64,000 nucleotides of DNA from Lacticaseibacillus zhaodongensis (GCF_009687905.1 NZ_BLBG01000002.1:62001-126000); one strand, 5' to 3'. Counted from the first letter of the stretch, positions 1-8,748 are shown. Numbers and translations are program-made. The notes: a model not told the origin generated them from the sequence alone.

Positions 1-387
1 AATCCTGCTTGTGAGCCAGCCGGCCATAAACACCAACGAATAGAGCATCATCGCGATGAACAAAACCAGGGCGATATCGCCAGTTAAGCGGATCAGGCCG
101 AATGAGTTGGTGTGGATTTTGTGGAGGACCGCCACTACGATTGCGACAATACTTAGGCAGCCGTGCACCATGTAGATGCTGGGCAGACCGATCAGCCGGT
201 CGAGCCACTGCGGCCGGGTCGCCAGGTAGATGGCGGCCAGGAACCAGACGTAGGCGATGTTGCCGAATTGAACGCCCAGATTTGCAGAATGCAGGCCAGT
301 TGCCAGGGTCAAGACTAATGGTAGCGGCAAGATAAATAATACAACGAGCCAAGTTAAACCTAGTAGGTAAGGAAAACGTTTAAGCAA
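1..387 (-). CDS. Ferric reductase-like transmembrane protein, N-terminal part (cut by window edge)
   Basis: The reverse strand reads about 129 residues of an integral membrane protein that runs off the left edge. It begins MLKRFPYLLG and has hydrophobic spans near residues 5-30, 45-60, 70-92 and 105-125. A segment PQWLDRLIGLPSIYMVHG followed by VAVLHKIH resembles the heme-histidine region of the ferric reductase/NADPH oxidase transmembrane domain. The chosen start is a TTG preceded by AGAAGGTG at a normal distance; an in-frame GTG lies three codons upstream inside that ribosome binding site. The role as an electron-transfer flavocytochrome is inferred from this domain alone; the FAD/NAD half is outside the window. 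Confidence 0.6.
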   Translation of the reverse strand, partial: MLKRFPYLLGLTWLVVLFILPLPLVLTLATGLHSANLGVQFGNIAYVWFLAAIYLATRPQWLDRLIGLPSIYMVHGCLSIVAIVVAVLHKIHTNSFGLIRLTGDIALVLFIAMMLYSLVFMAGWLTSRI

Positions 388-583
388 GATGTGCACCTTC
401 TTAATGGTGGGGGATTCGGCAGAAAATGACGGTTCAGTTTTGAATTGTTGGCAATTGGGTTCAACTTAATAACGCGCAAAGTATAACTGCATGCGAGAAT
501 CGTTGCATTAACAATTGTTAAGCATATAACTTTTTTTAATTTTATTCGCGCCGCGTGTTTGTGCACGAATCCGGACAATTGCC

Positions 584-650
584 CAATTGCTGGCGTTATT
601 TTAGGGTATAATTTGGCTAGTTACTAATGCACGGACTTTGGAGGAATTAA
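584..650 (+). promoter_or_regulatory. Promoter and strong RBS of the 652 gene
   Basis: A perfect TATAAT (607-612) lies upstream of GGAGGAATTAAC-ATG. No good -35 hexamer is visible at 17 bp, so the promoter may depend on the -10 or on an activator. The rest of the divergent gap 388-651 is AT-rich and holds no gene I can support. Confidence 0.45.
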
Positions 651-651
651 C

Positions 652-1722
652 ATGCAACACAAGAAAAGTTGGCTGCCGGCGCTGGTTGTGGTGTTACTGC
701 TGCTTGGCGGCGGCTGGTATTGGTTTGCCCACAGCGGTAGTCACGCCAAGACGAACACGAACGCCGCGGTGACGACCGAAAAGCAGTTTTACCAAGATAT
801 CACCAAGAAGTACCCCCAGCTCAAGCCCGCTCTGGACCATGATGCTAAGCCAGACACCTACGTGATTCCGGGCCTATTGCGGACGCAAACGTTGAGGTCA
901 AGTAGCAATCAACTCGGCGTCAGCAAAACCATGGATCCGCAGGGACTGACGGTAACACCGCAGTACGTGGTCATTTCGGCCTACAGTCACGACAAGAAGT
1001 ACCGCTCCGTGCTCTACTTCATTGACAAGCACACGGGTAAGTTTGTGAAGCAGATCGTCATGCCGACCAATTCGCACGCGGGTGGTTTGGCGTACGACAC
1101 CGTCAGCAAGCGCATCTGGGTCACGACCGAGACGGCATCCCAGACCGCATCGCTGTCGGCTTATGATCCTAGTACCTGGCAACAGGCAGATTTTGCCAAG
1201 ACACACAATGCCAGCCAGTTTGACCACGTAATCAGTTTGCGTGGCGTTAAGCGGGCGTCATTTATTACCTACCACAATAACTCGCTGGACGTCGGCTTCT
1301 TCGACCAGAGTGCGCAGGGCAAGTTCCTGGCGTTCCCGATGACGCAGAGCGGCTTGCCTGACACCAACACGGCGCGGAAGGTTGAACTGCGGGGCGCAAA
1401 CCAAGTCGGTAAGTACACGACTTCCAAGCGGCTGCAAGGCGCGACCTTCTACGAGGGCAAGCTGCTGTTCTCACAGTCATTCGGCCGTAATTCCTCCAAC
1501 ATTTTGGCCTTCGATAATGATGGCCAGCGCAGTTGGATCGATTTTGACAAGGACGATACGCTCAAAACGGTCAAGTTGCCGCCATATCTAGAACAGATCA
1601 CCGCTGACGGCAGTGACCTCTACGTCCTGTTTGAATCTGGGGCGGCGAAGTACCGCAAGGCGAACCTGGTCTTTCACGCCGATCGGGTCGTGAAGTTTGA
1701 CCTCGACCGCTTGCTGCAATAA
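652..1722 (+). CDS. Membrane-anchored extracellular protein, probable beta-propeller
   Basis: 356 residues. A short basic start (MQHKKSW) is followed by a hydrophobic segment (residues 8-26) with no lipobox cysteine, so it is probably a signal anchor with the rest outside the cell. The exported part contains recurring short beta-type motifs such as YVVISAYSHD, SVLYFIDKHTGKFV, GGLAYDTVSKRIWVTTE and LSAYDPSTWQ, the pattern of a YncE/NHL-like propeller. No catalytic motif is recognisable. It stands alone, with its own promoter and a good terminator at 1738. The start is fixed by a GGAGGA box. Function unknown. Confidence 0.7.
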   Translation: MQHKKSWLPALVVVLLLLGGGWYWFAHSGSHAKTNTNAAVTTEKQFYQDITKKYPQLKPALDHDAKPDTYVIPGLLRTQTLRSSSNQLGVSKTMDPQGLTVTPQYVVISAYSHDKKYRSVLYFIDKHTGKFVKQIVMPTNSHAGGLAYDTVSKRIWVTTETASQTASLSAYDPSTWQQADFAKTHNASQFDHVISLRGVKRASFITYHNNSLDVGFFDQSAQGKFLAFPMTQSGLPDTNTARKVELRGANQVGKYTTSKRLQGATFYEGKLLFSQSFGRNSSNILAFDNDGQRSWIDFDKDDTLKTVKLPPYLEQITADGSDLYVLFESGAAKYRKANLVFHADRVVKFDLDRLLQ

Positions 1723-1737
1723 ACGAAGATTAGCAAA

Positions 1738-1780
1738 ATTGCCTCAGCCCTTGATTGTCGTGGGCCGGGGCAATTTTTTG
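1738..1780 (+). terminator. Rho-independent terminator after the 652 gene
   Basis: Arms 1738-1750 and 1762-1774 pair over 13 bp with two mismatches and are followed by TTTTTT. It also sits at the 3' end of the convergent dedA. Confidence 0.85.
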
Positions 1781-1785
1781 GCGTT

Positions 1786-2442
1786 TTAGGCTGCGTCAAT
1801 CTTGCGGCCCCGGTTCTTCAGTGCCATGAATGCGGCTGGGAGCAATGAAATCACGATGATTGCCACCATGATGAGTTCGAAGTGCGTCTTCACGATGGCG
1901 ATGTTGCCGAAGAAGTAGCCGGCGCCAAGTGCAACCAGGACCCAAGTGATTCCGCCGATGACGTTGTAGAAGGCAAAATCACGGTAATGCATTTTGCTGA
2001 CGCCAGCGGTGAAGGGGATAAAGGTCCGGATGATGGGCATGAAGCGGCCGAGGAAGATGGCCGGCTTGCCGTACTTGGCGAAGAACTTCTGGGACCTTTC
2101 CAAGTAGGCGGGCTTGATGAAGCGACTGAGTTTCTGGCTGTGCATCAAGTGACTGCCGAAGTGTTCCCCAATTTCAAAGTTCAGGGAGTCGCCGGCGATG
2201 GCCGCAATGCTCATGATGGCCAGTAAAATCCAGATATTGAGGCCGTGCCCACCGAGCGCGGCGAGCGAGCCGCACAGGAACAGCAGCGAATCACCAGGCA
2301 GGAATGGGAGCACAACGACGCCGGTCTCAACGAAAATCAGGGCGAACAGGCCGAGATAGATCAGGCCGCCAAACTGGGCAATTAGTTGCGGGAGTAACTG
2401 GCTAAGATTGGGTACGAGGCTGGTGAGTAGCAGGATTGACAT
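1786..2442 (-). CDS. dedA: DedA family membrane protein
   Basis: 218 residues, the usual DedA length, with 4-5 membrane spans. It carries the family signature FLGRFMPIIRTFIPFTAG (about residues 128-145) and the early motif LPGDSLLF. DedA proteins are associated with undecaprenyl-phosphate recycling, proton motive force and envelope stress tolerance; which applies here is not shown. RBS AAAGGGGA lies 6 bp before ATG. Its promoter region carries the same upstream element and spacing as the PAP2 operon at 36.9 kb, suggesting common control. Confidence 0.93.
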   Translation of the reverse strand: MSILLLTSLVPNLSQLLPQLIAQFGGLIYLGLFALIFVETGVVVLPFLPGDSLLFLCGSLAALGGHGLNIWILLAIMSIAAIAGDSLNFEIGEHFGSHLMHSQKLSRFIKPAYLERSQKFFAKYGKPAIFLGRFMPIIRTFIPFTAGVSKMHYRDFAFYNVIGGITWVLVALGAGYFFGNIAIVKTHFELIMVAIIVISLLPAAFMALKNRGRKIDAA

Positions 2443-2487
2443 GGCAATTTCCCCTTTGAATGGTTTTCCGAATTAGTTGATGGTCTT

Positions 2488-2540
2488 AGAATACCCACCC
2501 GCCGGTGACCCGCCCACTCATGAAAACTAAAGCGAAAATG
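2488..2540 (-). promoter_or_regulatory. dedA promoter with TTAGTTTTCAT upstream element
   Basis: On the reverse strand TTAGTTTTCAT (2520-2530) is followed after exactly 26 bp by TATTCT (2488-2493). A second TTTTC copy lies 12 bp upstream (2534-2538). The same element with the same 26-bp spacing is found before the PAP2 operon (36995-37037). The spaced TTTTC copies fit an OmpR-family response regulator site; this is inference. Confidence 0.5.
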
Positions 2541-2880
2541 AGTAATTTTCAGCTACTCTGCCGCCGCTCCAGACAGATGGGCAATTATTTCTGAGCAAAA
2601 TTCAGAATGGACACTGAGCGGCAATATTGCCCGGGAAATAATCTTATCGAATGGTAAAAATGCAAAATCATCGTGTGGCGCGCTTTTAAGGGTACATTGT
2701 TGTTTCACAAATGAATGATACACTGATGGAATGTGCCACAGATGTGCCACCCTCACTCGTAACCCAAACTTTAAAAAAACTAAACTAGAATAAAAGAAAT
2801 AGCGTCTGCGGTCCGAACTGGAATACCGAAAAATTTGATCATTCGACTATACTGTGACGCTGTTTCTTCCAAAACACGAA
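2541..2880. other. Non-coding stretch upstream of dedA
   Basis: No convincing gene. A 67-codon reverse frame (2553-2756) has no ribosome binding site and no recognisable content. A short direct repeat GTGCCAC occurs twice around 2730-2750. Base composition begins to shift here towards the AT-richer island to the right. Confidence 0.4.
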
Positions 2881-2930
2881 AAAGCGACAATCCGAGTAGT
2901 GAACTATCACCACCTGGACTGTCGCTTTAA
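2880..2930 (-). terminator. Terminator of the accessory island operon
   Basis: Arms 2881-2893 and 2916-2928 pair with one wobble; on the reverse strand the stem is followed by TTTTTCG. It lies about 65 bp past the last gene of the 5638-2995 operon. Confidence 0.75.
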
Positions 2931-2994
2931 CGTTTATATAATCGATTACCAGAGCACTATTAAATAATTGCGCAGTCTATTCCATCAGGATTAT

Positions 2995-3777
2995 TTATTT
3001 TGATGGAGAGAACCATCCAGTATGCTTGTGGTACAAACGCGAATGCTTGACAATATTTGCAGAGCATTTTCCCGCAGTGGTTTTGCTCTTTGTCGAACAG
3101 TATGGATTACTGCCATAATCGGCCAAACAATGAGTGCTCTTCGCCAAAGCAACATCACAGTCACTTTGTACAAAGTTTCGCGCAGCCATAACAGGGTTTG
3201 CCGTCTTAGAATAGTAACGCCCGTTGCCTAGATAACCGTTGAAACGATTGCAGTGCACGTATTGTCCATGCTTAGGTAACTGACCATTACTAAGCCCACC
3301 TACTTGTACATCCGCCGAGGTAGACAGAGTCGCTGCTGACTCCTCTGCATTCAGAGCTTGATCGTCCATGTTCTCAATAATCTGTCCCATATCGACCGTT
3401 TCTTGTACAACAACAGTTTTGCCATCAGAAAGTTGGCTCTGCGACACTGCTTGTGTATTCTTTGTTCCAGCTGTTGTACTTTCCGTCGTTACATCCAATG
3501 CACCATCTTTATTGGGGTTAGTGTTAACAGTCACTTCACCCTTTGAATCAGTCACATAAGATTTTCCCTCAACTGATACAGGCTCACCGCTGTACTTTAC
3601 GTTTCGTTCCAAACGATTATCAGTTGCGTTGTAGATCCACCCTGTTTGTTCGTATAAGTTAATAACATCTTGGTTCAGGTCGCTACAGTCGAGAACCTGT
3701 AAAACTTCTTTTTTAATTGTAACCGTTTTATCAACGTTACTTGAGAACCCAGTGGTAAATGTAAACGCACTGGCCAT
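2995..3777 (-). CDS. Cys-rich exported protein with apparently frameshifted signal peptide
   Basis: 260 residues, family not recognised. The middle part is Thr/Ser/Glu-rich; the C-terminal 95 residues hold five cysteines (YVHCN, QSDCD, STHCL, NPYCS, AGKCS) and many aromatic and His residues, like a compact disulfide-bonded domain. From the first in-frame ATG only half a signal peptide is present. An ATG at 3818 overlaps the stop of the upstream subtilase gene (ATGA) and has a good RBS, but its frame stops after 11 codons. One extra A in the run at 3810-3813 would join both and give MRKIFWRKVAILGVM, a normal export signal. So this is a single-base mutation, a sequence error or slippage. The gene is last in an operon with a subtilase lipoprotein and a foldase-like protein, so it may be their substrate. 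Confidence 0.6.
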   Translation of the reverse strand: MASAFTFTTGFSSNVDKTVTIKKEVLQVLDCSDLNQDVINLYEQTGWIYNATDNRLERNVKYSGEPVSVEGKSYVTDSKGEVTVNTNPNKDGALDVTTESTTAGTKNTQAVSQSQLSDGKTVVVQETVDMGQIIENMDDQALNAEESAATLSTSADVQVGGLSNGQLPKHGQYVHCNRFNGYLGNGRYYSKTANPVMAARNFVQSDCDVALAKSTHCLADYGSNPYCSTKSKTTAGKCSANIVKHSRLYHKHTGWFSPSK

Positions 3778-3814
3778 AACCCCTAAAATTGCAACTTTTC
3801 TCCAAAAGATTTTC

Positions 3815-4633
3815 TCATTTTTTCCAACTCCTAAATGTTAGCTGACGATACTCCGACCCATGTTCACCTTCAACAACCACGCTATACAGTCGTAGGGCTT
3901 GCATCACCTCCCTTCTTGTATATTTTTTCGATTCATATAGTCGTGCAATAAATGAAGTAGCTAAGGCACATGAAATCGATGTTCCCGAAATTTTCGATCT
4001 TGATAAATTCGAGTACAACGTTCCAGGCATAACGTAATCAACATCCCCAAAGTTTGAATAGTCTGCAATTAACCCAGTGGATTCAACAGCACCAATACTC
4101 AAAACACCTGTTAGTCTGGCAGGAAAATCAGAGTATTCTCTGGAGTGATTACCCGCCGCCGCAACAACCACTGTTGAATCGTTCATAAGTTTTAATATGA
4201 TATTCTGAATTCGTTGACTAACGGATTCGAAGTAAAAGCTCATGTTGACCAAGTCGTAGTCTTTGGATTTAATTGCAGTTAAAGCCCGATACACTCCACT
4301 TTCAGTAATAGTTGTCGTTCCAGCAGCATAAACATCAACAATACTAGATTTTGGCCCGTATTTTTTTATAATACTCACAATCTGATCTGCATGGGTGGTG
4401 TTGTTAGTGGGGATTGATTTGTTAAAAACGGCCTTATCTTGCGTAAGGTTTGTCGAACTGTCGATAATTGCTATACGGGGATTTCGCTTATGCACCATTC
4501 GTTTTGAAAACTGAATACTTTCGATTGTCCCAATGTGACTGGAAGTACGACCATACTTGTGTGATGGACTAGTGCACCCACTCACACACAATATTGTTAG
4601 AAGAAGAAGTACAGTCAACGTTCTAATTTTCAT
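3815..4633 (-). CDS. Subtilisin-family (S8) serine protease lipoprotein
   Basis: 272 residues. A signal peptide ends in a lipobox (VSGC, Cys about residue 20), so it should be anchored outside the membrane. Subtilase landmarks appear in order: Asp in IAIIDSS (about 57), His in THADQIVSII (about 82), the oxyanion Asn in AAAGNHS (about 160) and Ser in GTSISCALAT (about 220). The histidine motif is degenerate (usually HGTH) and the domain is short, so activity is likely but not certain. It overlaps the upstream gene by 4 bp and the downstream start by ATGA, implying tight co-translation. It probably processes an exported protein of the same operon. Confidence 0.85.
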   Translation of the reverse strand: MKIRTLTVLLLLTILCVSGCTSPSHKYGRTSSHIGTIESIQFSKRMVHKRNPRIAIIDSSTNLTQDKAVFNKSIPTNNTTHADQIVSIIKKYGPKSSIVDVYAAGTTTITESGVYRALTAIKSKDYDLVNMSFYFESVSQRIQNIILKLMNDSTVVVAAAGNHSREYSDFPARLTGVLSIGAVESTGLIADYSNFGDVDYVMPGTLYSNLSRSKISGTSISCALATSFIARLYESKKYTRREVMQALRLYSVVVEGEHGSEYRQLTFRSWKK

Positions 4634-5451
4634 TGCACGACCGGATACAGTGTAATTAATTTATTGACTAATTGGCTACGAACAGAGGTGTAATTCCTAC
4701 TGAAGTATACGTTGGTTACAACATCTCGATTTTTCTTTATGCTAAACAAGCTAGATTTTACGTTTTCCTTATCTGATATCTGCAAAAGTGCCATCTTCAT
4801 ATCGCCATCGGAACTCATATAATGAACAAGCTGTCCTTTGTCGGCGTTACCAAAGTCAATATTGTATTCATTATTTCGACTGAATGTTGTAACCTGGTTT
4901 GGAACGATGCTATGTTTTTTAGCAACCGTTGCTAACGTATGAGTATTATCGACTTCCTTTGCCATCTTGGTTAGCGCTTGATGTTCACCCTCAACAACGG
5001 TGAGGTGGACGAGATACGTACCATTGATTTTTTCCTCTTCGTCAAGAAATTTCCGTAAGGTTGATTCTGTAAACAAATCAAAGTTTTTCGCTAAGCCCTT
5101 TACACGAACATAGTCTGTAAGCTGTCGAGATTTTGTCGATTTAATATTTGGTTTTGTTAGTTGTAAATATTTTAATTGAGTGACCTTTTCATGGTCAGAT
5201 ATTGATAAATGCTCTTTAGTAAACTATTGATTAATCATACTTCGCTCTTTAAGTGCAGTTACTTCAGTCGTGAAATAATCCTTTTGTAACCCATTATTCA
5301 CATCTTGCTTGGTTATCTTCTGATCTCCGACCGTCATTACAGTTCTTTGTAATTGAGTGTTTTCGAAGGCTTTCATGCCGAAAACAGTACAAATTACCGT
5401 AACTAAGCAGGCAACCAATGCCGTGACAAGTATCTTTATGTTCTTTTTCAT
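4630..5451 (-). pseudogene. PrsA/SurA-like foldase with in-frame amber stop
   Basis: Read as one frame this is about 273 residues: an N-terminal signal/anchor (MKKNIKILVTALVACLV), then VGDQKITKQDVNNGL and LKERSMINQ, typical of the SurA N-domain seen in PrsA-type peptidyl-prolyl isomerases, then about 195 more residues. After MINQ the frame has a TAG (5224-5226); the next 49 codons and the open frame beyond (4630-5076) stay in the same phase with no other stop. This indicates a single nonsense mutation, a base-call error or, less likely, readthrough. A GATTTG near 5076 could restart translation but has no good RBS. The C-terminal half shows no obvious rotamase core. Confidence 0.65.
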
Positions 5452-5476
5452 AAACTAATCCTCCATGTGTATATAC

Positions 5477-5638
5477 TTACATCGACGGTATAAGCACAAA
5501 TATCATCCAAACGATAAATAGAATTAACAATACAAAGACGGCAACTGATAACCATAAGATGACTTTATTCTGTTTCTGAGCGCCGATATATACCATTACA
5601 AGTGCAATCAGGAGAAGAAGTACCAAATATTTAGTCAT
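5477..5638 (-). CDS. Small two-span membrane protein (53 aa)
   Basis: MTKYLVLLLLIALVMVYIGA then a short loop QKQNKV and a second hydrophobic span to the C-terminus. The start follows AAAGGTAAG at a workable distance. It is the first gene of the island operon and lies about 30 bp inside the left end of the insertion sequence, which may have displaced the original promoter. No family recognised; small proteins of this type often act as immunity or membrane partners, but nothing here proves that. Confidence 0.5.
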   Translation of the reverse strand: MTKYLVLLLLIALVMVYIGAQKQNKVILWLSVAVFVLLILFIVWMIFVLIPSM

Positions 5639-5668
5639 GAAAGATCTTACCTTTCTACATGTTTTTAG

Positions 5669-7128
5669 GGGTCTACACTTTCTGGTGTTGGAGAAATCCA
5701 ACGCGGAGAGTGTGGATCCTTTTTAAATTACAGATATATCTAAAAGGACACCTACAAAGTTACCCGTGCTATGCTCTACGCGTCGAAATCAAAAGCAAGA
5801 GAGGTAATCTGTCGATGTCCACTTTTAATCCTACGCTGTCTGTTATTGGAATTCCAGACCCACATATCCATGTTTACGAAGTATACGATGAATTCCGTGG
5901 TAAAGGCTCACGTCGCCGGAAAGTACATGTCATTTTTGCTAATCTTTCTTACAGTCTGAACCACTGTCCACTATGTGGGATGAATGCACTGCGTCCTAAC
6001 GGGCACAAGCTTACTCACATTCACGTAAAAGGAGCTACAGAGGTTCCAACAATCATTGATTTAAACAAGCAACGCTGGTGGTGCGATAACTGTGGCCATT
6101 CAGTTATGGGGACAACACCCCTGGTCGAAACTAACCATTCGATTGCCAAAGGCATTGAACAAAGAGTCATTAAATTGGCACAAGACCGGCTTCCGCGGAA
6201 GACTATTGCGCTATTGCTAGGCATTTCATCGACAACTGTGCAAAGATTTCTCAATGCCAATGTAAAGTATCATGCGGCAAAGCATTTACCCGTAAATCTG
6301 TGCTTTGACGAGTTCCGTTCGACAAGCAATATGATGTCGTTCATTTGTATTGACGGTGATACACATAGGCTGGTCAGCCTGCTTGGTGACCGCCTGAACA
6401 AAACCATCAAGGACTTCTTCATCAACCAGTACAGCCTTAAAGAGCGCCGTGCAGACGGTAACGATGGACATGAATGCCGCTTATCAACTCTTTATCCATG
6501 AAGTCTTTCCGAATGCTCGCATCATCATCGATCGGTTTCATATCGTTCAGTTACTTGGGCGAGCACTAGATCAAGCACGTATCGCTACACTTAAGCAGAT
6601 TCAGAATCACCACCTGAGAACCTACAAGGTTCTCAAATCGCAGTGGCGTCTCTTCCACAAAGCAAATCCAGACGCGCAACACGTCCGTTACTTGTTCGGA
6701 TTGAATGAATATATGTCCGAGCAGAACGCCTTAGATATCGCATTGGACAAGTACCCAGAACTCAAGCAAGTTTACGGCACCTATATCTCCCTGCACGATG
6801 CATTAACGAATCGGGACACAAGAGCTTTCTGGCGAATACTTGATACTTACAAACCGACAGGTAGCCCAATGGATACAGCCATTAGTACGCTTTATAAAAA
6901 TCGTCGTGGTGTTCTTGCGGCGACAGCCAGCCCACGATCAAATGGTCCGATTGAAGGTGTTAATCGCTTAATCAAGTCTTTAAAGCGCTCCTGTTTTGGC
7001 TTCGGCAACCAGGAAAACTTCTTCAATCGCATTTACCAATTAACAGCTTAAAACAACAAAGAGGCCTCCAATTATGGAGATCTCCTTGAATGATAAATTT
7101 ATTCTTCAACACCATTTGACGCAGAGCC
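5669..7128 (+). mobile_element. ISL3-family insertion sequence (about 1.46 kb)
   Basis: Imperfect 28-bp terminal inverted repeats at 5669-5696 and 7101-7128 share GG, TCT and TGGTGTTG-AGAA and enclose one transposase reading frame. Length and transposase match the ISL3 family. The flanks are TTTTTAG and CTAAAAA, which extend the inverted repeat instead of giving a clear 8-bp target duplication, so an old insertion or flank rearrangement is possible. Confidence 0.8.
5815..7051 (+). pseudogene. ISL3-family transposase, frameshifted
   Basis: The first part (start ATG 5815, RBS AGAGGT) has the ISL3 N-terminal zinc ribbon (CPLCG and WWCDNCGH), a helix-turn-helix (RKTIALLLGISSTTVQRFL) and the start of the DDE domain (LCFDEFRS). 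It leaves frame at about 6445; the other frame carries on with VQTVTMDMNAAYQLF, IIIDRFHIVQ and SNGPIEGVNRLIKSLKR. Thus one small indel divides the DDE domain and the element is probably not autonomous. Confidence 0.85.
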
Positions 7129-7150
7129 TAAAAAATTTAAGGCAAAAAAA

Positions 7151-7186
7151 GTGCCGCTAAATTCACTTTGCAGAATTTAGCGGCAC
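7151..7186 (-). terminator. Terminator of the MFS gene
   Basis: Perfect 14-bp arms (7151-7164 and 7173-7186); reverse strand continues with a run of seven T. Confidence 0.9.
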
Positions 7187-7209
7187 AGATTAATTGGCTT
7201 CAGATACGG

Positions 7210-8691
7210 CTACTTTGTTGACACGGCTTGGTCGCGCAGTTCCCGCCGCAGCGCCCACAGGTTCAGGGCTAAGGCTGCAAGCATGAGAATCAGGGCAACT
7301 AGCATGATGTGGTGCAAACCCATGTACAGGATCTGGCGCATCTCTGGCAGTAGCTGCTGCGGCAGAGACTTGTTGCTCTGGGCGTTGGAGAGCTTGTTCA
7401 TCATGCCCATGGTGATTTTGCCGCCAGCCTTGAGAACGCCGGCGTGCAAGGCGTTGTTCATGACCAGGCCGAACAGGGCCGCGGCCACGGACTGCGCGAG
7501 CATGCGGATCAGGAAGGAGAAGCTGGTTGCGACCGGCACATCCTGCGCATCCGCGTCAGTTTGCACTTTAACTTGCAGCTCACTGAAGATGAGGCCGTTA
7601 CCGAAGCCTTCAAAAGCTCCGGCGGTCAAGATTACCCAGTAGGCAGCGTGCGCACCGGCCAGTGACATGATGATGTAGGTCATGATCAGCATACAGATAC
7701 CGACTAGGAGCAGCTGCTGCGCGGTGACGCGGTGACGGAACGGTGCGGCAATCGTGGCGCCCGCAAAGTTAGTTAGCGAGCTGGGAATCTGCGTGCAGCC
7801 ACCGACGAGGGCAGACAAGCCGAGCAGCGCTTGCGCCCACATTGGGCCGTAAGTGACGAAGGCCATGAACGCACCCCAGATGATGGTGAATAGGCCGAAG
7901 TCGACGAGCAGGTCGGTGTTTTTGAACAGCCGGCCGGGGATGATGGGGTCATCCGCACGCTTTTCCGCCCAAATGAGGCCAGCGAGGCTAACCACCGCCA
8001 ACGCGGCCAGCAGCAGCACAATCGTTGTTGACTCGGTGCCAATCATTTCGATGGTCATCAGCAGGCTGATTAGGCCGACCGACAGGAAGCAGGTGCCCAG
8101 GTAGTCGAATTTTGCCCGGGCCTTGGCCGTGACGTTTTCCTTGAAGAATATCTGCACCAAAATGGCGGAGAGCAGGCCAATTGGCACGTTCAGGTAGAAG
8201 ACCCAGTGCCAGGACCAGGTGTCAACGATGGCCCCACCGACTAGCGGCCCGATGATGGTTGCCGTCGAGAAACTCGCGGAGACCAGTCCCAGCACCTGCA
8301 TGCGTTTGCGCGGGTTCTTGTACAGTTGCGCGTAAATGATGTAGGGCAGGGAGACCATGCCGCCGCTGCCGAAGCCGGCGATGGCCCGCGCAATGATCAG
8401 GGTGATCATGTTCGGGGAAGCACCCTGCAGAAAACTGCCGACAACGAACATGATGGCGGCAGTTTCGTAAGCGCGCCGGTTGCCGAAGCGTTCACCGAAC
8501 TTGCTCCAGAGCGGGGTGGAAACGGCGGTGCCGAGCAGGAACACGGCGACGACCCAGCCCATCAGCTCCAGGCCGTGCAGGTCGGCAATGATTGCGGGCA
8601 GTGCGGTATTAACAATGGTGCCATCCAAGCCACTCATCGCGTTCGAGAGCAGGAGGGCAAAGGTTACGATAATGACATTTTTCTTATTCAC
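7210..8691 (-). CDS. MFS transporter, DHA2 (EmrB/QacA) family, 14 spans
   Basis: 493 residues with about 14 hydrophobic segments. Family marks are the N-terminal SGLDGTIVNTALPAI (motif D1), GERFGNRRAY (motif A) and IIGPLVGGAIV (motif C of antiporters). DHA2 proteins export drugs or toxic compounds with protons. It is transcribed away from the LysR gene next to the gallate decarboxylase genes, so it may export or import phenolic acids or products; the substrate is inference. Confidence 0.88.
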   Translation of the reverse strand: MNKKNVIIVTFALLLSNAMSGLDGTIVNTALPAIIADLHGLELMGWVVAVFLLGTAVSTPLWSKFGERFGNRRAYETAAIMFVVGSFLQGASPNMITLIIARAIAGFGSGGMVSLPYIIYAQLYKNPRKRMQVLGLVSASFSTATIIGPLVGGAIVDTWSWHWVFYLNVPIGLLSAILVQIFFKENVTAKARAKFDYLGTCFLSVGLISLLMTIEMIGTESTTIVLLLAALAVVSLAGLIWAEKRADDPIIPGRLFKNTDLLVDFGLFTIIWGAFMAFVTYGPMWAQALLGLSALVGGCTQIPSSLTNFAGATIAAPFRHRVTAQQLLLVGICMLIMTYIIMSLAGAHAAYWVILTAGAFEGFGNGLIFSELQVKVQTDADAQDVPVATSFSFLIRMLAQSVAAALFGLVMNNALHAGVLKAGGKITMGMMNKLSNAQSNKSLPQQLLPEMRQILYMGLHHIMLVALILMLAALALNLWALRRELRDQAVSTK

Positions 8692-8715
8692 GTGGGTTCT
8701 TCTTTCAGAAAATTA

Positions 8716-8748
8716 AAACTAATATAAATGTTACGCTTCTATTAGTTT
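8716..8748. promoter_or_regulatory. Inverted repeat in the MFS/LysR divergent promoter
   Basis: AAACTAAT (8716-8723) and ATTAGTTT (8741-8748) form perfect 8-bp arms 17 bp apart, just upstream of the MFS start. Likely a regulator site for the MFS gene; which regulator binds is unknown. Confidence 0.4.

Noticed and set aside
2553-2756. 67-codon reverse open frame
   Set aside because: No RBS, no conserved content, lies in a regulatory gap.
5661-7136. Target site duplication of the insertion sequence
   Set aside because: TTTTTAG and CTAAAAA at the ends are inverted, not direct; they cannot be counted as a duplication.
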